NCBI RefSeq assembly: GCF_021347895.1
Contig: NC_067113.1
Span: 4,322,251 to 4,386,250 of the forward strand
Length of the DNA stretch: 64,000 nucleotides
Direction of reading: 5' to 3'
Source: Acanthochromis polyacanthus
Lineage: Eukaryota > Chordata > Actinopteri > Pomacentridae
Positions 56,115 to 64,000 of the stretch are shown here, in pieces. The notes below the pieces were generated by a model, which saw only the letters and a list, made by a program, of their open reading frames with translations, was not told the DNA's origin and made no database searches. The translations under genes were made by a program, and so were the position numbers. Position 1 is the stretch's first letter. Each line of letters starts with the position of its first letter.

Positions 56115-56594
56115 TTGTTCCATGCTTTCATTTCAGAGCACAGTGAGCTATTAAAATGCATAATTTCTAATAAAAACTGTGGGGGGGGGGGGGCTCAAAA
56201 ACATTTGACTGAGAGTGTAAATCAAACTGTATTTGAACAGTTCACAAAAGGGGACACAAAATATCACAGTGAGAGAAGACAGCGTGCCCAACAGAAAAAT
56301 GGAGAGAGACTCATAAGAGGAGTAAAGCCAGCCATTAAAAGAAAGTTACGTGAATGGTTAGTAACCCCTCCAATAACCCCTGAACCTCCAGTCACACCAG
56401 AGATATTAGAAAATGCTCTGAAGCAGATGGTAACTTTTCAGCTATGTGACAGAGTGAATGTGTTGATAAGCTGGGGAAGCCAGCCATCCAAAGTAAATCC
56501 AAACGTTGAAAAGCAATGTTCTGAACCAAACTGCAAGTTTCAGCCAAGTTTCAGTTATTTTTTATTATTATTAATATTATTATTTATTTTATAA
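56115..56594 (+). CDS. Unrecognised 159-codon open frame with G13 run
   Basis: The frame contains KHLTESVNQTVFEQFTKGDT, YHSERRQRAQQKNGERLIRG, VKPAIKRKLREWLVTPPITP and EPPVTPEILENALKQMVTFQ. It is basic, then proline/threonine-rich, and looks less random than its neighbours. No domain is recognised. A run of 13 G at 56,181-56,193 encodes glycines near the start, so translation may begin downstream. It may be a decayed element-encoded protein. Confidence 0.2.
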   Translation: MFHAFISEHSELLKCIISNKNCGGGGAQKHLTESVNQTVFEQFTKGDTKYHSERRQRAQQKNGERLIRGVKPAIKRKLREWLVTPPITPEPPVTPEILENALKQMVTFQLCDRVNVLISWGSQPSKVNPNVEKQCSEPNCKFQPSFSYFLLLLILLFIL

Positions 56595-56866
56595 ATAGTG
56601 CTGACAGAAAGTATTAAAAGTTACTGAGAAAATACTTTGGTGTCTTGAGCATTTATTTGTCACTTTTGCATAATGATCTAATCAGCAATAATGTAGCTAT
56701 TCAACCCTGTTAATTTATGCAAACATGTTACCCTAATTTCAACATTGTTACCATATAATTTCATTGGAAAATAATCATATATTACTTTCTTAGCTGAAAA
56801 GGGTTTGACCTATTGTCCTTTAAAGAGTTTAATAAAATTACGCATGATATGTTTGAGTAAATATTG

Positions 56867-56897
<31 letters not shown>

Positions 56898-57279
56898 TGA
56901 AATTAGTAAATTGAAACATGCCACTAATAAAAAGCTGGGAAATATAGATTCCGAAAGTTGCTTAAATTAATTTAAATCAAGTCATATGTGAAACCAAATG
57001 GTTATTCAGAGAGAATGTTACTTTCTTTACTTAACAGAAAAGGAGTTATATTTCAGAAATGAATGAATTACTTTTTTCAGGTTCCTTATTGTTGGTAACA
57101 GGGTTGCATCAAGTATAGCACACAAATAAAACATGTAATTAAATTTTATCATTGATGTGTAAGCTGAGCCAATCAAGCCTTTGAGTGTTTATTACCTATT
57201 ATTGATGAATATGTAGCAGAAAATTGTAAAAAAGACGGTGTATGTTTCAAAAAAATTTGAAGTCCTAATGTCCTCTGGA
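56595..57279. other. Unassigned AT-rich DNA with (TA)n
   Basis: Contains a (TA)14 microsatellite at 56,870-56,897; otherwise nothing recognised. Confidence 0.6.
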
Positions 57280-57560
57280 ATGACCCAGAAATCTAGGCAT
57301 CATCTTTGACACCCTCACCTTTAACCAGCATATAAAGCACATCACTAAAACAAGCTTCCTCCACCTCAAAAACATTGGCTGCCTCCTGCTCATCCATCCC
57401 TTCCCTTTTCAGTGGCAGAAACTGTCACCCCCACATTCATCACTACAGTCTTCTCTACGTGACATCATCCAAATAATAAAAAAACTTCAGTACATCCAGA
57501 ATTCTACTGCTCGCCTTCTTACCCACTCCCACTCATGATCATATTACCCCCACCCCCGAC
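57280..57560 (+). pseudogene. L2-clade LINE RT fragment
   Basis: Out-of-frame pieces RNLGIIFDTLTFNQHIKHIT, KTSFLHLKNIG and KKLQYIQNSTARLLTHSHS match the L2 reverse transcriptase region (LGV.FD..L.F..HI, F.L.NI, IQN.AARLL). Short deletions and stops interrupt it. Confidence 0.75.
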
Positions 57561-58852
57561 ATGGTCCATGCATCCATGCTGCATAAAACAGTGAGTACAG
57601 CAAAAAGGGGAGGCGAGAGAAGTGAGAAGAGAATAAACTGAATCTAACCAAAAACACAGAACTGCTGTCAACATGTTCCATGACTACATTGAACAAAGCT
57701 GAGTTACTTTGATATGTTCATTAGTGCTGAAAAAAAAATCTTTATTCTACTTTACATAAACATACTTTACTAACCAATTTTACAGTCATTGTGACTGATC
57801 TGATTAAATAAGTTAACTGAATTCAGCATGGTCTTTATATGCAGAATCTGTGTGTGTGTCTGTGTGCATGCATGTGTATCAAACACCATCTTAGCTCTGA
57901 TGGATCTTCAGTCTTGAATAAAGGGTGAGGAGAAGCTGGTTGCCATTTCTGTTGCTCCAGATAGGGAAAGTTAAAATTTGAGAACAACAACGTGCAGTGA
58001 TTGTATGATAGAGTTTAAAATGGAGTGAAACAGAAAATGTAGGAGACTATAATTCATTGCTAGCTGTGCCAAACAACTGAGCTTTAAGGGGTTTTAAACA
58101 GCACCAGGTAGAGCAGAACGAAGGGAGTCAACACAAAGTTCGAGCAGGTCAGCAGCATTACAATATTTCACAGTTTCATCAAACGACATAGCTGTGAATC
58201 ATGATGAAATCGTTTTGCTAAGGAACTGAGTAGACCTCCATGAAATACCATAGAGTCTGCATGCTTCTGGACCTCCACACTGAATATCAGTTTCCCCCCT
58301 TTACCATTTGCCTCCTTGCTCTGTAAACATGATTAGCATCAAAATCAACAGTGAGCGTCAGGGTCAGAGTGTTAATGCGGAAAATGGTTTCCATGCTTTT
58401 CAGATGGTTGCACTTCTCTCACACAGGATCATAGGGTCTGCCAGAGCCAAGGGGATGCTCAAGTGGACCATGGCTCCATGCGCTCCATGAACGTCAATCA
58501 TTCCACACAGTACAGAAACATGTAGGCTGTTAAGTTGTTTACATACCCCAAAATGACTGAAGTGTGTAATAATTACAAGTCAGTGAGGAGAGAGAGGGAG
58601 AGATTTGGGTGAATGCTGCAGCCCCTGACACAGCTCTGGCAGTACTACACACTAGTATGATGGATTAGTGCAGCTGGTGAATTACAGCTGCCTAATTGTG
58701 CTTTTCAAAGTGCATTAGAATGTACCACTGTTGCTCTATTCTCAGCTAAACACCATGCTGATGTCTGATGAAAAAAGCCAAGATGTGAACATATAAAATC
58801 ATTATAGATTCCACCTTTATCAGAATGTAGGTGTTTAAAGATTATCGCTATA
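57561..58852. other. Unassigned DNA
   Basis: No gene or named repeat. A short (GT)n-like run lies at 57,849-57,866. Confidence 0.5.
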
Positions 58853-59160
58853 ATAGCATTCAATTCAATTTTATTTATGTTGCGTCAATTACAGTTCAAA
58901 TTGTCTCAAGACGCTTTACAGAACCTTTATGCCTGAACCCCCACAGCAAGCCCTAAGATGACAGTGGCAAGAAAAAACTCCCTTTTAACGAGAAGAAACC
59001 TTGACCAGAACTCGGCTCTTTATATGGGGGGACCCATCTGCCTGCTGGCCGATGGATTGAGAGGCACAGAACAGGTAGAAGGGAAGGGATAGAGGGAGGG
59101 GGAAGGGGAGGAATGGAGAAGAGGGGATGGGGAACAAGGAAAATATAACACAACTGGATA
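58853..59160 (-). repeat. 3' end region of an abundant teleost LINE-type repeat
   Basis: TTCAATTCAATTTTATTTAT, the 'caagacgctttacagaacc' block and GAAAAAACTCCCTTTTAACG with 'agaagaaaccttgacc' are recalled as one end of a very abundant fish repeat, which I associate with the L2 element type at 28,802-31,050. A purine-rich G-run cluster follows at 59,075-59,145. No coding sequence. Confidence 0.6.
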
Positions 59161-60040
59161 CATGCACGATAAGGTAGACGTAGTAACAATATGAGAACTG
59201 ATGATAACTTAGACCTGATGGTTGAAGTTACACAAGTGAACAAACAATAAGATGCAGATTTTTTTAAACAAAGGTTAGTCACTTTATTTGGAAAAAGATG
59301 GGAAAAAAAAGTCAAACAATACAACTAACACCCAAACTGCCAATTTTGCATTCTTCACGCTTTGAAGATCCACCTGACCAACTGAGGAACTTGCTTCACA
59401 CAATCTTTTTCATGGAAAGTGTCATCCAAACATATCAAAACCATGTTCTTAATGATCCAACTTACAGGTCTGGCCAAATTCCAGATTTCATACTATTAAT
59501 TGTACCTATGCACATTATTTGAAATAGTCAAATTAATCCACTCTTTGCCCAGAAACCACAACAAGCTGTGTTTATTTTATAAATTTCAAATTAATAACAT
59601 TGGTTTGTTACGTTCTTTTACAACTTTTACAACTACTCCAACAGATATTTTTCACTTGTGATTAGGCATAACCACAAAAACCTTCTAGGTGTAAAAACAC
59701 CTTACATTTTGGATAGAAGTAAAGTTGGAATCAAACTGAGAATCTTTATTGTCATAGTTGTGATTTTAAAAAAAAGCTGTGGTAAAGGGCTTGGACTGTA
59801 GTGGCCTTGGTTAAAGCAAATGGTAGCTTGCTTTTGCACTTTCACCTCACTTCATCTTCTGTCCTTGTCACGGTGGTCGGCAGAGGATTTTTACAATGAA
59901 ACTTTACAATAAGTTGTAGTAAGCTGCACATACAACCAATGGAAAAAAAAATTCTATAGAGTAGGACAGAATTGTGTGGCTGCAGACAATTTAAAATGTC
60001 TATCTAGGCTACTGTATTTAAATGAAAAACTTATATATAC

Positions 60041-60043
<3 letters not shown>
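59161..60043. other. Unassigned AT-rich DNA
   Basis: No recognised element; the 74-codon plus frame at 59,298 shows no domain. Confidence 0.5.

Positions 60044-60044
<1 letters not shown>

Positions 60045-60115
<71 letters not shown>
60045..60115. repeat. (CA)n microsatellite, about 35 units
   Basis: An uninterrupted CA run directly touching the CAGTCATGG end of the Tc1 fragment. Confidence 0.98.
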
Positions 60116-60118
<3 letters not shown>

Positions 60119-60680
60119 CATGGAAAAAATTATTACACTACCTTTTTCTTCAGTTTCTTGTTCATTTTAATGCCCGATACAACTAAAGGTACATTTGTTT
60201 GGACAAATATAATGATCGCAACAAAAATAGCTCATAAGAGTTTCATTTACAAGCTGATATCTAGCCATTTTCCAGGGGTTTTCTTGACAATAACCAAAAT
60301 CACTTAAGTTCTTACATCAATAGCTATGGCATTGTACTGCTAAAAATAGTGCTTTTAGGCATTCCATGTTTTATTTTCTGGTCTGTTTTAGTTATATGAT
60401 CCACACATTAGTTTGTACTTCATTGCAAAACCATTGTTTCTGATGACTGCTGCCATGCGTCTAGGCATGCTCTCTGCCAGCTACTGACATTGTTCTGCTG
60501 TCACAGCAGCCCATCCTGTTGCACAAATTCAAACAAATTTGCTTTGCTTTTGGGTTTGTGGTTCTCCATTTTGCATTTGATGACTTTCCACATGCTTTCA
60601 ATTGGATTTAGATCTGGTGATTGAGCAGGCTAAGGCATGGTTCAAATGTTCTGGTTCTCCATCCAGGCTTTCATTTGGTG
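60115..60680 (-). pseudogene. Tc1-like element 3' end with transposase C-terminus
   Basis: The left end CAGTCATGGAAAAAATTATT is the terminus of a fish Tc1 family. Antisense, the piece NPIESMWKVIKCKMENHKPK followed by SKANLFEFVQQ (about 60,590-60,500) is the region holding the catalytic glutamate and the C-terminal domain. Stops follow. The element breaks off near 60,680, where the piggyBac gene begins. The exact border is not visible and no TTAA was found at it. Confidence 0.8.
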
Positions 60681-60699
60681 CCCTGGGGACGGTAGAGGG

Positions 60700-61745
60700 T
60701 CATCTCGTCGCACCCGACACAGGCTGGATCAGGGCTCTGCTCAGCTGTTCCAGGAACAACCTTCGCTTGTTGAGTTTTCTGCTCATCCACTCGGGGTGAA
60801 GTTCACACCAAATGACAAACGCGTTGTAAGCCGAGACATCCACCATGTTGTGGAATAATGCCATGGGCCAGCGACACGTTTTTCTTCTACAGCTGTAGGT
60901 GGCCGTGACCTTGTCGAGGTTGTCCACCCCTCCCTTGGTACGATTGTACTTGAGAATGACAGCGGGTTTCCCTCTTCTTCCTCCTCCTGCTCCTGTGATC
61001 CCGGGTGGATCGGTGGCGGCAGCGGTGGTGGCGGCGGGGGCAGGAGGGACAACGATGACGCTCTGATCCGTGGTGAGAATAAGGACGTTTTTGTTTTTCT
61101 TGGCCATGTACGATATCAGTCTGAGTCGAGGGTCTCCTCCTCCTCTTCCTCCTCCTCCCGGCTCCATGGCAGTCGCGACGATTGAGGAGGACATCTCCCT
61201 GCCTTTGCAATCGCACATTTCTGGAGGTATTTTGGGTGTGTTGCGCCGAAGGATGCCAAGGATGGCGAGTCCTTGTTCTCTGAATAGGCGGCCCGCGAGC
61301 CGGTGCGAGGTGAAAAAGTTGTCGCACGTCACAGTCCGACCCGGACCCAGCCCCCGCGTCAGGTCCATGACGACGCGACAAGCCAGGTTCTTCTCAGGCG
61401 GACCCCGTTTGTCGGGCTTTCCCAGGTACGCTTGCATCTGGCGTCGCAGGTGACCCATATCTTGAGCCCATACCTGGCTGGTTTGTTTGGCATGTACTGC
61501 CTGAATGGACATCGGCCTGCAGCAGTGTCATCAGAGAGCGAGAGGAGAGGAGAGGAGCATAGAGCAGAGCAGAGCCGAGCCAAGCCGAGCTGAGAGGAGA
61601 GCAGAGGAGAGGAGAGTACAGGAGAGGAGAGAAAAGAGAAGAAAGGAAAAGAAAAATACACAGTGATTATAGTCATGCTTATTATTGTTATTATTATTGT
61701 CATTATTATTATTAATGTCATTATGAGCTACCAAAGACGCAGCTG

Positions 61746-61780
<35 letters not shown>

Positions 61781-62361
61781 TAAAAAAAACAAAACAAAAA
61801 CAAACAACAAAGATTACCTCTGAACGGGACCAGCCTCTCGTCTACGGTCACGTCGGGGCCCGGGACGTACATGTCCGGCAACCTGGTTCGCCACAGGTCC
61901 CACACTTGTCTCGCTGCGGCCAACTTGTCTGAAGAGAGGCATCGCCTGGACTCTCTGGTCCTTCTGTCATCGAACCGCAGCGCGCTGGAGTACGCCCTGA
62001 ACGTTTTTAGTGGCATGCCGGAGTGCAACAGCGGTCGTCCGGTGTGCAGATCCCAGAGGCTCTCGCAGGCCTCATCTCTGGACCTGTACACACCAGACAG
62101 AATGAGCGAGCCCAGGAAAGCTCGAAGCCACGTCCCGTCCATTGTTCTCCAGCCGTCCGGAGCTCGGCCTCTATCCTCCACCTCGAGATTGGTCATCTCT
62201 ATGACCTTGTCCTGGATCTCTGGGTGGATAAACGCCAGGAACGTGGAGACTTTGTCTTTGGCCGCGTCTCTGGCGAAGGCCGTGGGTCCCGGAGCCGGGT
62301 GCAGGTGAAGAAGGCCGACCTTGTCCTCGAGTCGGGTGCCCGGCTCCCCCGTCTCCATCAT
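60700..62361 (-). pseudogene. piggyBac-family transposase gene with intron
   Basis: Exon 1 (about 62,361-61,818) encodes DKVSTFLAFIHPEIQDKVIE, WLRAFLGSLILSGVYRSRDE, ESLWDLHTGRPLLHSGMPLK and PGPDVTVDERLVPFRG, whose TVDE holds the first catalytic aspartate. Exon 2 (61,516 down) continues CPFRQYMPNKPARYGLKIWV. Near 61,438 a deletion/frameshift drops a few residues, then YLGKPDKRGPPEKNLACRVV, TVTCDNFFTSHRLAGRLFRE (second aspartate) and NRTKGGVDNLDKVTATYSCR (third) follow. The stop at about 60,700 precedes the usual cysteine-rich C-terminal domain, which is missing. Upstream an acidic, low-complexity N-terminus is scattered over other frames. Without the frameshift the core would be well preserved. 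No flanking TTAA ends were found. Confidence 0.9.
61517..61817 (-). other. Apparent spliceosomal intron in the piggyBac gene
   Basis: Antisense, exon 1 ends CAGAG before GTAATC and exon 2 begins after GCTGCAG. Joining at these GT/AG borders gives the family sequence FRG-RCPFRQ without gap (phase 1, 301 bp). The intron contains (GT)n, (AAT)n-like repeats and a long CTCTCCTCTCC-rich pyrimidine tract just before the acceptor. The coding sequence cannot be read across without removing it. Confidence 0.75.
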
Positions 62362-62443
62362 TGGGCGCAGTGCTCCTCGGGGTCGGTTCGCCTCCGATGT
62401 ACTCGTCTCGCGGATTGAGCTGCTGAAGCGTTGTCCATCGCAC

Positions 62444-63000
62444 CTCGGATGTTCCTTCGTCCGACTTCGGCGGTGGGGCCGGAGGAGGCCGTTTCGGTCC
62501 TAGGACTCTGAGGTGGTTCCCGTTCCCGTTCTGGTTCTCGTTCTTGTTCTCGTTCTTGTTGGTGGTGGTATTGGTGGTGGCGGTGGTGTCGTTGCTGTTG
62601 TGCAGCGGCAGCGGTCACTTTTTCCTGTTCACAAGGGGTTTTCGAGGTTTTATTTGTCATCGTTCTTCTTCTTCTTGTTCTTCTTCTTGTCATCGTTGTC
62701 ATTGTTCTCGTCGTTGTTCTCGTCATTCTTGTCTCAGTTGCCGCTGTTGGCATTGTTGTCTTTGTCTTGTCGCTGTTGTGTAAATGCAGCGGCGGCCTCA
62801 GGGCCTCCCTGGGTCCCGAGAGCGGGGTGTGAGCATGAGGAGCACATTGTCCTCATCCTCCCGCTCATCCTTGATCCCCGTCTCCTTGTCGTCGTCGCAC
62901 CCTCTATCGGTGACCTGCTATCCGTGGCTGAGGAGAGCCCCATGGTCATGAATAAGGGACAAACGAAACAAAATAGGGTTGATGTCTTTCACGTGTAGGC
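62444..63000 (-). other. Low-complexity DNA upstream of the piggyBac core
   Basis: Dominated by GTT/GTC and CTT triplet runs on the plus strand (62,520-62,760), which give artefactual long frames on both strands. Antisense near 62,930-62,870 a short acidic frame (DDDKETGIKDEREDEDNV) would suit the acidic N-terminus of piggyBac transposases, but it is not in frame with the core. Confidence 0.4.
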
Positions 63001-63306
63001 GGTGGTGGCGGTGGCTGTGCTGGTGGTGATGCTGGTGGCGGTAGTTGTAGTAGTGGTAGTGGTGATGATGATGATGTGGTGGGGGGGCACCGTCATGTTT
63101 ATATTGTTTTCGTTTTGCCCGACCGACCGGCTCTTTCTTCTTACTCCGTCCAACCAAGTCGGGGCCGTCCGACTTTTTAATTGTTTGGTCCGACAGACGG
63201 GCTTTCTTCTTACTCCACCGTCCAACCAGGTCTTGTTTTTGTTTTGTGGTGTGGTCCTGGGGTTTTTTTTCGGTCGGAGCCGTCCGACCAGCTCATGCTC
63301 TTTATA

Positions 63307-63388
63307 TACACCCCCTGTCAAAAGTTTTAGGACATTGTCTCATTCAAATAAAGTAGAACCTGTCCTACAACTTTTGACAGGGGGTGTA
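63307..63388. mobile_element. Small TA-flanked MITE, copy 1
   Basis: CACCCCCTGTCAAAAGTTTT at 63,309 pairs with its complement ending at 63,386 (78 bp). TA lies on both sides (63,307-63,308 and 63,387-63,388), as for Tc1/mariner-type targets. A second, reversed copy is at 63,777. Confidence 0.85.
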
Positions 63389-63774
63389 TTTCATCATATG
63401 GATGTGATCAGGGCAGGACTCTGATCATACATGTAAAGTTTCAGGCAGATTGGAGCATGTTCAGGGGATTTACACAGCATTTGAAATTTCATGGCGAAGG
63501 ATCAAAATTCCAGAGGCTGCCACGGACACGCCCTTTGTCTTTGGAAAAAGATTTTAATAACTTTTGCTCATTAAGGCCTCCTGTATGTACTGGTCGAATC
63601 TGTGGTGAATTGGAGTTTCCCCCTAGGAGGAGTTCGCTCTAGAAAAAAATGAAAAATGGGCAAAATCTGACATTCAACGCAAAATAGCTCACTTCCTGTT
63701 GGGTTTGGAATGTGACTGTCACTGACTTTTTTGTTCAGCCTGATGTGCTGCATGTGTGTACCAAATTTGGTAGA
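63389..63774 (+). repeat. Teleost non-coding repeat between two MITEs
   Basis: Includes TTTCATGGCGAAGGATCAAA, CAAAATAGCTCACTTCCTGT TGGGTTTGGAATG and GTGTACCAAATTTGGTAGA, blocks I recall from a common fish interspersed repeat. No coding sequence; family name unknown to me. Confidence 0.55.
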
Positions 63775-63849
63775 TACACCCCCTGTCAAAAGTTGTAGGA
63801 CAGGTTCTACTTTATTTGAAAGAGAAAGTGTCCTAAAACCTTTGACAGG

Positions 63850-63853
<4 letters not shown>
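63775..63853. mobile_element. Small TA-flanked MITE, copy 2, reversed
   Basis: CACCCCCTGTCAAAAGTTGT (63,777) to CCTTTGACAGGGGTG (63,853) matches the complement of copy 1, including the asymmetric middle TCTACTTTATTTGAA. One C/G is lost at the right end, where a (GT)n tract begins. Confidence 0.8.

Positions 63854-63920
<67 letters not shown>
63851..63920. repeat. (GT)n(AT)n compound microsatellite
   Basis: GT units to about 63,872 followed by AT units to about 63,914, then ACATATATAAAA. Confidence 0.95.
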
Positions 63921-63921
<1 letters not shown>

Positions 63922-64000
63922 TAAAATTTATTTATTTATTTTTTTGCTTGTTTTATGGTTTGGTCCTGTTTTGTCGGTTGGAGCCGTCCGACGGGCTGTT

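Larger units (their letters stand above)
63115..64000 (+). repeat. Degenerate repeat array with GTCCGAC motif, interrupted
   Basis: The segments CCGGCTCTTTCTTCTTACTC and CGGGCTTTCTTCTTACTCCA (63,128 and 63,198), CCAACCAAGTC and CCAACCAGGTC, and GGAGCCGTCCGAC at 63,276 and again at 63,980 show a repeated unit of about 70-95 bp. The array is cut between 63,305 and 63,930 by the MITE pair and a (GT)n(AT)n tract, then resumes and runs off the window end. Confidence 0.65.

Noticed and set aside
62358..63157. Long frames of threonine/arginine, valine or histidine runs on both strands
   Set aside because: They come from triplet-type simple repeats and switch strand freely; no domain.
1..64000. CRISPR arrays, bacterial operons or phage genes
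   Set aside because: No regularly spaced short repeats, no ribosome-binding sites or compact gene order; the content is a vertebrate repeat landscape.

Overview
The window reads as repeat-rich intergenic or deep-intronic DNA from a ray-finned (teleost) fish. It is AT-rich, and I found no host gene I would defend. What can be named is almost entirely transposable elements of the mix typical of teleosts: several Tc1-like families, hAT, piggyBac, L2/CR1-like, RTE/Rex3-like, an R2-type restriction-like-endonuclease (RLE) element, Penelope, Gypsy-like LTR elements, a tRNA-headed SINE with a GATG tail, palindromic MITEs and long (CA)n tracts. Most short open frames are chance or antisense shadows.

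Layout. 1-12 kb: sparse, with a Tc1 N-terminal piece, RTE and CR1/Rex1 fragments, a short Tc1 derivative with intact inverted ends (5,984-6,657), two more Tc1 transposase remnants (9.7-11.1 kb) and one copy of a non-coding repeat called family A here. 12-19 kb: mostly unassigned, with a SINE fragment and three LINE fragments. 19-26 kb: dense, with a nearly full-length Tc1 element bounded by TA (19,168-20,728), the C-terminus of an RLE retrotransposon, a Penelope element with reverse transcriptase and GIY-YIG endonuclease, a Tc1 end and a GTF2IRD2-like hAT remnant. 27-34 kb: a hAT MITE with 89-bp perfect arms, a second family A copy, an antisense L2 element carrying a TTAA-flanked mini-MITE, and an antisense hAT transposase interrupted by a SINE. 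34-43 kb: a solo LTR with a 5-bp duplication, a second LTR beside a Tc1 remnant, and much unassigned DNA. 43.5-50.3 kb: a nested complex with minisatellites, a hairpin, a Tc1 fragment, and a rearranged Gypsy-like element whose gag is split by a 1.94-kb LTR-type insertion. 51-59 kb: a palindromic element and scattered L2 fragments. 60-64 kb: a Tc1 end, a piggyBac transposase gene with an apparent spliceosomal intron, then a degenerate repeat array carrying two small TA-flanked MITEs.

How the parts relate. The elements are independent insertions, so the main information is insertion order. Clear nestings are: SINE into hAT (11-bp duplication), piggyBac-type MITE into L2 (TTAA), LTR into gag (4-bp duplication with the gag frame resuming), and solo LTR into older repeat (AACCT). 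Nearly all coding elements carry stops, frameshifts or truncations. The piggyBac gene keeps its three catalytic aspartates but has a frameshift and lacks its C-terminus.

Family names come from recognising motifs and recalled family sequences; no database search was possible, so subfamily names are tentative.
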